A stretch of DNA of 64,000 nucleotides from assembly GCF_022808985.1 (NCBI RefSeq), contig NZ_JAKZFT010000004.1, positions 124,001-188,000 of the forward strand. Direction: 5' to 3'. Shown piece by piece: positions 1 to 8,727 of this stretch; the stretch's first letter is position 1; every line of letters starts with the position of its first letter. The notes under the pieces are model-generated. The model had not been told where the DNA came from and did no database searches. It saw only the letters and a list, made by a program, of their open reading frames with translations. Source of the stretch: Geotalea sp. SG265 (GTDB lineage: Bacteria; Desulfobacterota; Desulfuromonadia; Geobacterales; Geobacteraceae). Made by a program: the position numbers and the translations under genes.

Positions 1-135
1 GATGCAGCGTTTATAGACACCCGGTTAACTGCATCACTTAGGGATTGACGGAGGCATTATTTTATGCGTCAATAATGAATTCGGCCATTTAAACATAACC
101 CCCTAGGTCATGTCAATTTTTCCCGTCCAGTTACC
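1..135. other. 5' flank with two short inverted repeats
   Basis: This stretch precedes the plus-strand gene and has no credible gene. It holds a perfect 7-bp inverted repeat (1-7 with 29-35) and a second hairpin (44-75) built from a 6-bp arm, a 4-nt bulge, a 4-bp arm and a T-rich 6-nt loop. Either could end a transcript that starts outside the window. Neither is followed by a clean T-run, so this is only suggestive. Confidence 0.3.
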
Positions 136-168
136 ATGGCGGACCTTCCCTGTAGAACCAGGACCAGT

Positions 169-1644
169 ATGGATAGCAGCTTGAAAAAAAAGCAATTCCT
201 TTTTGACCAGCTCTCCTCTGCCCGTGGCAGATGGCGAGCCCAAAACTGGTATTACTATCACAAGTTAGAAAGGCTGATGGTTTCCCTGATCCCACCTGGC
301 AGAAAAGTACTAGAAGTTGGCTGCGGTACTGGTGAGCTATTAGCTGGTGTAGCTCCAGGCGAAGGGATCGGCATAGATTTCAGCAAAAAAATGCTCGATA
401 TTGCAGCGAAGCAGTTCCAAGACCTGAAATTTGTATGTGATAATGCAGAATGTCTGCAAATGCACGAACCATTCGACTATGTCATTCTCTCAGATCTGCT
501 CGGTGAAGTCAGCGATGTCTGGCAAGTCATGCACGAACTTCACAAGGTTACTGACCCTAATTCCCGTGTCATCATCACCTACTATAATTACCTTTGGGAG
601 CCACTCCTCAAGGCCGGGGAACGACTGGGAATGAAAATGCCCCAAGATTACCAGAACTGGCTGTCTCCGTCGGACATGGCATATGCATTGAGCCAGAACA
701 GTTTCGAGGTGGTCAAACGTGGCACCTATCTGTTGCTGCCGATCTACGTTCCCGTCATCTCAGAAATGGTCAACCGGTATTTAGCACCTCTACCTTTTTT
801 GCAAAGGCTCTGCATGGTGCAGTACCTGGTAGCGAAAAGACAGACATCGTGTAAAACGGAAACCATTCCCCATTACCGTGTCTCGGTAATAGTCCCGTGC
901 CGGAACGAGCGGGAAAATATCGAGAATGCTGTAGAGCGCATCCCGATGATGGGGGCAGACACAGAAATCATTTTTGTCGATGGCGAATCTACCGACGGAA
1001 CCGTTGAAAAAATCGAGGAGATGATCAGCAAATACGAAGGAGTGAAACATATTCGTCTCATTCATCAAACCTCTGAAGAGGCAAGGGCTTCTTCAGAGCA
1101 CCGCCCTGACAAGATGCTGCCGCTTGGCAAAGGAGATGCGGTCCGCAAAGGCTTTGAAGCTGCAACAGGCGAAGTTCTGATGATACTCGATGCAGACTTG
1201 ACCGTCCCTCCAGAGGAACTCCCCAGGTTCTACCATGCCATCGCCTCCGGCAAGGGTGAGTTCATCAACGGCAGTCGGCTCGTCTACCAGATGGAAAAAG
1301 AAGCGATGCGGACGCTGAACCTGCTTGGCAACAAATTCTTCAGCATTGTCTTCAGTTGGCTCTTGGGGCAACCGATCAAAGATACCCTGTGCGGCACAAA
1401 AGTTTTGTTTCGACGAGACTATGAAAAGATCAAGAGTAATCGTTTTTTTTTCGGAGAGCTTGACCCCTTCGGAGATTTTGACCTGTTATTCGGTGCTGCG
1501 AAACGAAACCTGAAAATTGTCGAGGTCCCCGTGCACTACCGTATGCGAACCTATGGTGACGTCAAGATAGAACGATTCAAACATGGCTTCAAACTGCTCC
1601 GCATGAGTCTCATCGGTCTGTGGAAGCTGAAATTTTTTAAATAG
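169..1644 (+). CDS. Methyltransferase-glycosyltransferase 2 fusion protein
   Basis: Two catalytic domains lie in one chain. Counting from an upstream in-frame ATG at 136, residues about 55-150 are a class I SAM methyltransferase with glycine-rich motif I (LEVGCGTG, 59-66) and an acidic strand end (IGID). Residues about 248-490 are a GT-A fold family 2 transferase: VSVIVPCRNERENI, VDGESTDGT, KGDAVRKGF and the metal/nucleotide-binding LDADLT (351-356). The GT half resembles polyprenyl-phosphate sugar transferases, but no C-terminal membrane pair is seen. I chose the ATG at 169 because AGGA lies 5 nt before it and conserved sequence begins after it; the ATG at 136 is the alternative. It is the only plus-strand gene here and converges on the glycan genes. 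The sugar and the methyl acceptor are unknown. Confidence 0.8.
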   Translation: MDSSLKKKQFLFDQLSSARGRWRAQNWYYYHKLERLMVSLIPPGRKVLEVGCGTGELLAGVAPGEGIGIDFSKKMLDIAAKQFQDLKFVCDNAECLQMHEPFDYVILSDLLGEVSDVWQVMHELHKVTDPNSRVIITYYNYLWEPLLKAGERLGMKMPQDYQNWLSPSDMAYALSQNSFEVVKRGTYLLLPIYVPVISEMVNRYLAPLPFLQRLCMVQYLVAKRQTSCKTETIPHYRVSVIVPCRNERENIENAVERIPMMGADTEIIFVDGESTDGTVEKIEEMISKYEGVKHIRLIHQTSEEARASSEHRPDKMLPLGKGDAVRKGFEAATGEVLMILDADLTVPPEELPRFYHAIASGKGEFINGSRLVYQMEKEAMRTLNLLGNKFFSIVFSWLLGQPIKDTLCGTKVLFRRDYEKIKSNRFFFGELDPFGDFDLLFGAAKRNLKIVEVPVHYRMRTYGDVKIERFKHGFKLLRMSLIGLWKLKFFK

Positions 1645-1731
1645 TTAGTCCTGCCATACCATAACTGGTTCTCCCTACCCCCTACATTCCACGACACCCC
1701 CTCCGCCATGCCATAAGCACGAGGCCGCCAG

Positions 1732-3042
1732 CTACCCGAGGAGGGAATTTTCCAATATTGGCGGTCTCAACTTCACAGCAAAGGGCACACCCATCAGCAC
1801 CATGCCGACAATGAGGTATGTCATGATTACGGCCGTTTCAGAACCGTCAAAAATAAAATAGGCAAATGATGCCAACAACAAAAAGCCGTAAAAGAGAATT
1901 TGGGTGCTCCATCCGGTAATGTAATCTATTCCCGGCAGTGCAGCCCAATAGATTATAAACGGGATAAACGCCGTCAAGTATGGGACGCTGTAGTCGAATG
2001 CAAACGTCGGATACGTTACCAGTATGGTCGCCGCACCAGCAAAGAACGGTGATAGATACGGGAATTGCCTGCCGCTGAATCGATTTGAAAAACCAATGGC
2101 CATCAGAACCAATGGGACTGATTTCACTACATACAACGGCACTATCCTGACAAGTGCGTTCCCCATAGCCATCAAAGTCAATTCCGCTTCCTGCTTGAAC
2201 AGTCCCTGTAGGAAACTTACAGCACAATTAGGCAGCATCAGCAACATCAGCAGAATGGAGATAAAAAACAATACACTGATCATCCCCCTTTGCTTTAGTT
2301 CCGGGATGTTCCTGGCAGTCAACAGGGAGACTGCACAGGCAACAAAGGCAAATGGAAATGCCGTCCATTTGACAAAACCAAATAGCGCCGACACCACCAC
2401 ATAGCGCCATTTCCCAGTAACGAGCGCCAGCATCAACCACAGATAACAAAGCCCCACGTAGAGCGTAAACTGCCCGCGTTCAAAAAAAGAAAGTCCGACC
2501 GGTGTTAGGAACAAAGATATATCTAGCAACAGCAGCGCCGGCAACAGGTATCTCGTGATTTTCAGAACAAAAAAGACGAAGATGAAGCTGCCAATGAAAA
2601 GAATCGCCTGTACCGCAAGATGTACAAAACTGGCTTGTCCATAGGGTAACAGGCATAAGGTATAGGCACTGATGAAATGAATGAGCGGTGGGTATCTGGA
2701 GGGCCTATTCCAGGGATCGATTGTAGTTTCTATTGCATAGGCATCTTTCAGTGCTTTCACCTGCTGGGAAGGGAAATAAATTTGTGCGAAATCAGCGCAC
2801 AATCTTCCCTGGGCCTGATGCTGCAAGGCAATTGGTGTCGGTGGTATTCGCATCGTCGGATAGCGCAGGGGAATAGTCATCTCCGAACTGGAACCATCCC
2901 CCAGCAAGATATCCTTGGACAGCCAGTATACCTGCGAAGCAATCATCAAATGAATCAGCACGAAAAAAACAATGAAAAGCAACCTGCCATTCACAACAAT
3001 GCCAGTCGATTGCTCTTCAGTATGCTCAGCAGGCACCTTCAC
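1732..3042 (-). CDS. GT87-like polytopic membrane glycosyltransferase
   Basis: 436 residues with about ten hydrophobic segments. After the first segment comes an extracytoplasmic loop of about 100 residues (FAQIYFPSQ, WNRPSRYPPL), then repeated membrane helices. A phenylalanine-rich FERGQFTLYV segment sits where GT87 proteins (DUF2029, mannosyltransferases using polyprenyl-phosphate sugars) carry a conserved GQ. Families of this kind use lipid-linked sugar donors on the outer face of the inner membrane. A GT2 gene resembling polyprenyl-phosphate sugar synthases lies two genes upstream (4522-5229), so the pair could make and use a lipid-linked donor; that link is inference. It is the last gene of the minus-strand run and follows the radical SAM gene by 47 nt. 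Confidence 0.6.
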   Translation of the reverse strand: MKVPAEHTEEQSTGIVVNGRLLFIVFFVLIHLMIASQVYWLSKDILLGDGSSSEMTIPLRYPTMRIPPTPIALQHQAQGRLCADFAQIYFPSQQVKALKDAYAIETTIDPWNRPSRYPPLIHFISAYTLCLLPYGQASFVHLAVQAILFIGSFIFVFFVLKITRYLLPALLLLDISLFLTPVGLSFFERGQFTLYVGLCYLWLMLALVTGKWRYVVVSALFGFVKWTAFPFAFVACAVSLLTARNIPELKQRGMISVLFFISILLMLLMLPNCAVSFLQGLFKQEAELTLMAMGNALVRIVPLYVVKSVPLVLMAIGFSNRFSGRQFPYLSPFFAGAATILVTYPTFAFDYSVPYLTAFIPFIIYWAALPGIDYITGWSTQILFYGFLLLASFAYFIFDGSETAVIMTYLIVGMVLMGVPFAVKLRPPILENSLLG

Positions 3043-3089
3043 CTCCAGTTACACGATAGCCAATTAACTGGTCCAGTCCATACGGCTTT

Positions 3090-4517
3090 TCACATGCGCT
3101 CTTTGACGGAACAGAATGCAAGGCGTAATCCCGCCTTAATTTTGTGGTAGATCTCCGAAAGGCTGTTCATATTTCTCAACTCTTGGACAATGTACGCCGG
3201 CCGGAAATAAAACCTCTCGTACGCCTGCATCATCAAATCGGTAAGTTGTTTGCGGTCGAGAGATTCTTCCCAAAGATGAGCTCGGAATTCTTCAGAAGGA
3301 TCACGACTGAACACACCCCAGTAATCGCCGAACAGCCCTTTTTCCATACCGTATCTATAAAGTGCCGTCCCCGGATAGGGAGTGGTGATGGCAAACTGCG
3401 CATAGTTTATCGGCAGTTCAAGGGCAAGCCGGATCGTATCCTCCACTTCCCGTGCAGTCTCCCCCGGCAGCCCAATCATAAAGTCACAGAGAATCTCGAA
3501 ACCGTATGTTCTGGTTTTATGCACAACCTGGCGCACTTGCTCCACAGTAATATTCTTGCCAATGGCTGCAAGGATACCATTATTTCCCGATTCGACACCA
3601 TACTGTATGCGGCTGCATCCTGCCTGCTTAAGCGCATGCAACATCTCATCATCCATTAGATCGATTCTGCTGCGAATATCAAAAGATACGTCGACTTTAT
3701 GTTCCAGAAGTAGCGCACAGATATCAAGCACCCGTTGCCTGTCAACGGTGAAAGTCGAGTCGAATATGAAAAATTGCCGAATGCCTAGACGTCGTCTGCA
3801 GTCGAGGATTTCCTCCACAACCCGTTGGGCAGAGAAAGCACGGAATTTATGATGTCCTTCGTCGCAAAAAGAACAACGATACGGGCAGCCACGACTGGTA
3901 ACCAGTGTCGTGAAAACGGCATCTTTTGCCAGGAGAAACCGGTACTCCCCATACGGTGTCATGTCACGTGCGGGAAAGGGTAGCTCGTCAAGCTTTTCGA
4001 TGGGTATGCCGGGATTGTTAACGATCCGATCTCCGTAGCGAAATGTCAACCCCGGCATATCCTTGAGAATATCTAAATCATTCAGGTGCTCTACAAGGCA
4101 CGTCATGGTGACTTCGCCTTCTCCGGTCACCACAAAATCAACTCCGGGATGACAAAGCGTTTCGACGGGATAATGATCACAATGTCTGCCTCCAAGCACC
4201 GTAGTGATATGTGGATTAACTTTTTTGGCAATCTGCACCAGGCTTAGTGAATCCAGCAGCGTGAATGTCAGCGTCTGGACTCCAATCACATCGGGATTTG
4301 CCTCACGTACATGCTCCTCAATCTGTTGGTCGGTGAGATTCATGAGCACTGTATCAAGAACCTGCACCTCAATCCCCACCGGCCCCCGCTCGCGAAGATA
4401 CGCGGCTATATAAAGAAGCCCCAGGGGGGGATAAGTACCCCTTTCTTTTTCAACAAAAGCTGGGACATTCGCCGAAACCATACGTCTCAGTGGAGGGTTA
4501 ACAAGCAACACTTTCAT
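3090..4517 (-). CDS. B12-binding-domain radical SAM protein
   Basis: Residues 1 to about 150 form a cobalamin-binding-like Rossmann domain (MKVLLVNPPL, PPLGLLYIAAYL, TVLGGRHCDHYP, TGEGE). A radical SAM core follows with the 4Fe-4S motif CPYRCSFC, cysteines 211, 215 and 218. The total of 475 residues is normal for the BchE/HpnJ-type group. The canonical DxHxxG cobalamin motif is not obvious, as is common in this group. Members methylate or rearrange lipids, sugars, hopanoids and tetrapyrroles, and the substrate cannot be read from sequence. The gene lies 4 nt after a GT2 gene and before a GT87-like gene, so a glycan or lipid modification role is a reasonable inference. Confidence 0.8.
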   Translation of the reverse strand: MKVLLVNPPLRRMVSANVPAFVEKERGTYPPLGLLYIAAYLRERGPVGIEVQVLDTVLMNLTDQQIEEHVREANPDVIGVQTLTFTLLDSLSLVQIAKKVNPHITTVLGGRHCDHYPVETLCHPGVDFVVTGEGEVTMTCLVEHLNDLDILKDMPGLTFRYGDRIVNNPGIPIEKLDELPFPARDMTPYGEYRFLLAKDAVFTTLVTSRGCPYRCSFCDEGHHKFRAFSAQRVVEEILDCRRRLGIRQFFIFDSTFTVDRQRVLDICALLLEHKVDVSFDIRSRIDLMDDEMLHALKQAGCSRIQYGVESGNNGILAAIGKNITVEQVRQVVHKTRTYGFEILCDFMIGLPGETAREVEDTIRLALELPINYAQFAITTPYPGTALYRYGMEKGLFGDYWGVFSRDPSEEFRAHLWEESLDRKQLTDLMMQAYERFYFRPAYIVQELRNMNSLSEIYHKIKAGLRLAFCSVKERM

Positions 4518-4521
4518 GGGC

Positions 4522-5229
4522 TTAATTGCGCACCTTGAATTTGAATAATGTCCATACAGCCTCTACAGCATCGCGCCAGCCAATCTTCTTTCCTTCTTTC
4601 TTGCTCCGGGGAAAATATGAAATCGGCACCTCCGCGATATGAATCTTCCGTTTTGCCAGCTTTGCCGTTACCTCGGGGCAGAATTCAAACCGTTCACAGG
4701 ACAAGTGCAATGATTTGAGCAGATTTGTGTCAAACATCTTGTAACAGGTAGCCTCATCGGTGATTTTCAATCCATAGAGCCAGCGACTGACATAGGTTAC
4801 CAACACCCCACCGAGAAAATAACAAAGCCCCGAATGCTTTTTATTGTCTGCATTCAGCCGGCGCGAGCCATAGACCACTTGTGTGCTCCTTGCCGACAAA
4901 AGCCTGACCATTTTGACAAGATCTTGGGGATCGTATTCCAGGTCGGCATCCTGAATGACGACAAAATCCCCTCTCGCCATAGCAAGTGCGGTTCGAATTG
5001 CATGACCTTTGCCATAGTTATGCTCATGATTAATCACTGTAAAACCAGGCTTCGACTCGAATGCCTCCAGAATCTCACGGGTTGCATCGGTCGAGCCGTC
5101 GTTAATGACAAGAATTTCCTTGTCGAGCTGCACAGCGGCCACGCGCTGCAGCAATATGAGCAGGGTCTCTTGTTCATTATAGACGGGAATTATTATACTT
5201 AGCACCGGTACACTACCATGCACTTGCAC
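4522..5229 (-). CDS. Family 2 glycosyltransferase, polyprenyl-phosphate sugar synthase-like
   Basis: 235 residues covering a single GT-A domain: LSIIIPVYNEQETL near the start, VINDGSTDATREIL, KGHAIRTALAMARGDFVVIQDADLEYDP, then YGSRRLN and DEATCYKMF. This pattern is the DPM1/GtrB-like branch that moves mannose or glucose from a nucleotide sugar to a polyprenyl phosphate at the cytoplasmic face. No C-terminal membrane anchor is present, as in the short soluble DPM1 type. It ends 4 nt before the radical SAM gene and follows the GT-C/TPR genes, whose family uses polyprenyl-phosphate sugars. Supplying the donor for those neighbours is inference. Confidence 0.75.
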   Translation of the reverse strand: MQVHGSVPVLSIIIPVYNEQETLLILLQRVAAVQLDKEILVINDGSTDATREILEAFESKPGFTVINHEHNYGKGHAIRTALAMARGDFVVIQDADLEYDPQDLVKMVRLLSARSTQVVYGSRRLNADNKKHSGLCYFLGGVLVTYVSRWLYGLKITDEATCYKMFDTNLLKSLHLSCERFEFCPEVTAKLAKRKIHIAEVPISYFPRSKKEGKKIGWRDAVEAVWTLFKFKVRN

Positions 5230-5280
5230 ACTTGGAAACGAGCATTTTCAAAAGATCACCTGGATATCGATCGGATTGGG

Positions 5281-6930
5281 TTATTGCCTCAATAATTCCA
5301 CCATATGAAACTGCTGACCTGCTTCTACCTGTCTCCCGAGCTTTTTGAGGGCAACTCCGTAGTCATAATGGGCTTGAGGGTTATCGGGTTCCTGGGCCAG
5401 CATCTTTTCATAATGGGGCAACGCGGCTGCAAATTGTCCCTTGGCACAATAAATAGAAGCCAATTGGCTGTTGGCTTTATAACTCTTCGGCTTGATCACG
5501 AGCAGCTTTTTTAAGGTATCGATGGATCTTTCCGTTTGGCCGATCTGGTAATAATAGGTGGCGAGCCTACCCATAATCTGCGCCCGGTAGGGATCATCGC
5601 CAAGAGTCTGGATTGTGTGGGTAAATAGGGTTTCACTGTTTCGCCAAACTGCCACCTGCTTGAATGATAGCCATGCAAGCACTACCAGTACAACTGACAT
5701 ACCGCAGAAAACCGGCAATGGCCTGAGCATGGATACAAGGCGCACTAATACCACACTTGCCAGCACGGAAAAGCACAGGGATGAAAGAAGGGAATACCGA
5801 TCTACTGTAAAATGGGGATGTTCGAATATTCCGAGAAAAGGGACTTGCAGCACCAGGTAGCAGATCCACACGCCAAGGAGAAATGGCCAGCGCTTACGAA
5901 GAAACAAGCAGAGCGCGGAAATTCCTGCAACAAGAAAAACTCCCAACAGGAACGGTAAAGAAAGGGGATCAAATGCGAGCAGAGTCGTATAGATGGGGGC
6001 GAGTTTCACCGGGTAAAAAGGTTTCCAAAGGTAATAGGACCAGACATAAAATGACTGCATGACGCGATCAAGAAGGCCGAACTGCGAAAGTGGCACAGGT
6101 GCCCCCCATATACCCATTGCACGATGCCTGACTACCACAGCAACGACAGCAAACGCAAAAGCAGAAAGCACAAAAATCAGTTTCCCCCGCAAGACCTGCT
6201 TTACCTTAGCCTTAGCCCCTTTCGAGACAGCAAAAGAAAAGACCTTTGGGCGTAACAGAAAGATGTCGAGCAGGAAAAACACTGCAAAAAGCGTGATGCC
6301 AACCGGGTACGACAACAAAGACGAGATGTAGCAAACCAGCGACAGTGCCATGTACAGACGGAACTGCTGAAGATTAACCGCCTGCTGTGCCCTCAAGTAG
6401 CAGAGAAGTGTGCCAAGGATGAAAAAAATAGCCTGGCAGTATGATCTAGCAGCTGCCCACACAACAGATTCGACCCGCAGGGGATGAAGGGCCCACAACA
6501 GGGCACCGGCCACAGCGGCAAACTCTCTAGAACAAGCGTTGTGCCCAGCAAGTGGATTCTTATGGGCAGCAATGATCAGCAGATCCCGCAATACAAGATA
6601 CAGCAAAACGGCACTCAAACCATGGAGGAGCCAGTTGCCGAAATGAAACCAAAATGGATCGAAGCCGGTAAGATGGTAGGTAAGTGACCAGGCAAGAAAC
6701 GTGAAGGGATTATACCGTTGCATCGAGTCTACGTCTGTAAACACCCACCAAAGGCTGCTGTTTGTCAGTTTTTTGTTGCCGAGGATATCCAGATCGTCGT
6801 CCCACATGACAAAATCAGCTTTCAAAACCTCTGAAAAGGTTACCATCGTAACAATAAGAACCACTACAGCTAAGACAAGCGGTAAGGCGGCATGCAACTT
6901 TCCTTGTTTAAAATTATTTTCTGCCATCAC
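5281..6930 (-). CDS. GT-C-like membrane protein with C-terminal TPRs (copy A)
   Basis: 549 residues. A first membrane helix is followed by an extracytoplasmic acidic motif (VMWDDDLDILGN), the position of the catalytic acid in GT-C enzymes of the PMT/TMTC type. About ten more helices follow, including the WALHPLRVESVVWAAARS segment typical of TMTC-like proteins. The last 110 residues are TPR repeats (RLATYYYQIGQTERSID, ASIYCAKGQFAAALPHYE). TMTC enzymes transfer sugar from a polyprenyl phosphate to proteins, and the TPRs would face the periplasm. It is very similar along its length to the next gene (7090-8727) and more distantly to 8714-10372, so tandem duplication is clear. The acceptor is unknown. 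Confidence 0.75.
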   Translation of the reverse strand: MMAENNFKQGKLHAALPLVLAVVVLIVTMVTFSEVLKADFVMWDDDLDILGNKKLTNSSLWWVFTDVDSMQRYNPFTFLAWSLTYHLTGFDPFWFHFGNWLLHGLSAVLLYLVLRDLLIIAAHKNPLAGHNACSREFAAVAGALLWALHPLRVESVVWAAARSYCQAIFFILGTLLCYLRAQQAVNLQQFRLYMALSLVCYISSLLSYPVGITLFAVFFLLDIFLLRPKVFSFAVSKGAKAKVKQVLRGKLIFVLSAFAFAVVAVVVRHRAMGIWGAPVPLSQFGLLDRVMQSFYVWSYYLWKPFYPVKLAPIYTTLLAFDPLSLPFLLGVFLVAGISALCLFLRKRWPFLLGVWICYLVLQVPFLGIFEHPHFTVDRYSLLSSLCFSVLASVVLVRLVSMLRPLPVFCGMSVVLVVLAWLSFKQVAVWRNSETLFTHTIQTLGDDPYRAQIMGRLATYYYQIGQTERSIDTLKKLLVIKPKSYKANSQLASIYCAKGQFAAALPHYEKMLAQEPDNPQAHYDYGVALKKLGRQVEAGQQFHMVELLRQ

Positions 6931-7089
6931 GAAACCGTTACCTTGTGGCCATGCCAGGGTTAAATGCCCTTTGTCCCCTATTGCATGGTACTGCTATGGA
7001 ATCAGATCAATGAACACGCGTACTGAGCGTCAAACGATTGAACTACACGCTTTGCCGCAAAACATTGGCCTACCATTTCGCCGTACCGC

Positions 7090-8727
7090 CTATTTCCCAA
7101 ATGATTGAGCAAGCCGAAACTGCTGTTCAGCTTCTGCCGTTCTGTCGAGCTTTCGGAGTGCAACGCCGTAATCGTAATGGGCTTGCGGGTTATCGGGGTC
7201 CTGGTTAAGCATCTTTTCATAATGGGGCAATGCGGCGGCGAATTGTCCCTTGGCACAGTAAATCGAAGCCAACTGATTGTTGGCTTTATAGCTGGTCGGC
7301 TTGACGTTGAGCAATGTTTTCAGTGTCTCGATGGCCCGCTCCGTTTGGCCGATCTGATAGTAATAGGTGGCAAGTCTACCCATGATCTGCACCCTGTAGG
7401 GATCATCGCCAAGGGTTTGGATTGTGTGGGTAAAAAGGGTTTCACTGTTTTTCCAAACCATAACTTGCTTGAATGATAACCATGCAAATAATACCAGTAC
7501 AATAGACATACCGCCAAAAACCGGCAATGGGCTGAGCATGGCCACAAGGCGCACTAAGACCACGCTTGCCAGCACGGAAAAGCACAGGGATGAAAGCAGG
7601 GAATACCGGTCTACTGGAAAATGTGGATGTTCAAAAATCCCGAGAAAAGGGACCTGCAGCACCAGATAGCAAAGCCACACGCCAAAGAGAAATGGCCAGC
7701 GTTTACGGAGAAAGAAGCAGAGCGCGGAAACTCCCACTATCAATGCAACGCCGAGTTCGAAAGGTGGTGAATAGGGATCGAATGAAAGCAGTGCCGTATA
7801 AATGGGGGCCAACTTCACCGGGTAAAAGGGTTTCCAGAGGTAATAGGACCAGACGTAAAAAGACTGCATGATGCGATCAATCAGGCCGAACTGCGAAAGT
7901 GGCACTGGCGGGTCCCAGATGGCATTGGAATGATAGCGTACCAACACAGCAACTGCAGCAAAGGCGACAGCGGGAAGCACGAAGATCAGCTTTTCCCGTA
8001 AGGCCTCTTTGAGTGCTGCATATCTCGTGGCGGGACAGAAAAACTCAGCCCGCCGTAACAGAAAGATATCGAGCAGCAAGAACACAACGAAAAAAGTAAT
8101 ACCCAGTGGATAGGATAGCAGAGAGCAGATATAGCAAAACAGCGAAAGTAGCATAAAAAGGCGGTACTTCCGGGGACTTATGTCATGTGCCTTCACATAG
8201 AAAAGGAGTGCCCCGATGAGAAAAAACATCGCCTGGCAATAGGTTCGATCCGTTGCCCAAGCAACAGGCTCGACACGTAGGGGATGAAGAGCCCACAACA
8301 GGGCGCCGGCCCCAGCGGCAAGCTCTCGCGAAAAAGAAGTGAACCTAACAAGTAGATTCTTATGGGCAGCGATGATCAACAGATCCCGCAATACAAGGTA
8401 AAGCAAGACGGCACTCAGACCATGGAGCAGCCAGTTGCCGAAATGGAACCAACAGGGATCGAAGCCGGTGAGATGGTAGGTGATTGACCAGGCGAGAAAT
8501 GTCAGCGGATTGTAGCGCTGCATTGAGTCGACATCGGTAAAAACCCACCATATGCTGTTGTCGGTGAGATTATGATTACCAGTGATGAGGAGATCATCAT
8601 CCCACATCACAAAATCAGCCTGCAAAACTCCTGAAAAAATGGCAAGCGTTACCATAAGCACTACCGCCGCTGCGACAAGCACAGCGCCGGTAGTTAAGTT
8701 ATCCTTAGCGAAATCAGAGTGAGCCAT
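7090..8727 (-). CDS. GT-C-like membrane protein with C-terminal TPRs (copy B)
   Basis: 545 residues from the chosen ATG at 8727. A longer reading to 8826 would add 33 polar residues and overlap the upstream gene by 113 nt. The ATG at 8727 gives a 14-nt overlap and places the first hydrophobic segment at the usual distance. The layout matches copy A: VMWDDDLLITGN after helix 1, WALHPLRVEPVAWATDRT, about ten helices, then TPRs (RLATYYYQIGQTERAIE). Blocks of 30 or more residues match copy A almost exactly, especially in the TPR part, so the duplication is recent or maintained by gene conversion. Function as in copy A, by family. Confidence 0.75.
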   Translation of the reverse strand: MAHSDFAKDNLTTGAVLVAAAVVLMVTLAIFSGVLQADFVMWDDDLLITGNHNLTDNSIWWVFTDVDSMQRYNPLTFLAWSITYHLTGFDPCWFHFGNWLLHGLSAVLLYLVLRDLLIIAAHKNLLVRFTSFSRELAAGAGALLWALHPLRVEPVAWATDRTYCQAMFFLIGALLFYVKAHDISPRKYRLFMLLSLFCYICSLLSYPLGITFFVVFLLLDIFLLRRAEFFCPATRYAALKEALREKLIFVLPAVAFAAVAVLVRYHSNAIWDPPVPLSQFGLIDRIMQSFYVWSYYLWKPFYPVKLAPIYTALLSFDPYSPPFELGVALIVGVSALCFFLRKRWPFLFGVWLCYLVLQVPFLGIFEHPHFPVDRYSLLSSLCFSVLASVVLVRLVAMLSPLPVFGGMSIVLVLFAWLSFKQVMVWKNSETLFTHTIQTLGDDPYRVQIMGRLATYYYQIGQTERAIETLKTLLNVKPTSYKANNQLASIYCAKGQFAAALPHYEKMLNQDPDNPQAHYDYGVALRKLDRTAEAEQQFRLAQSFGK

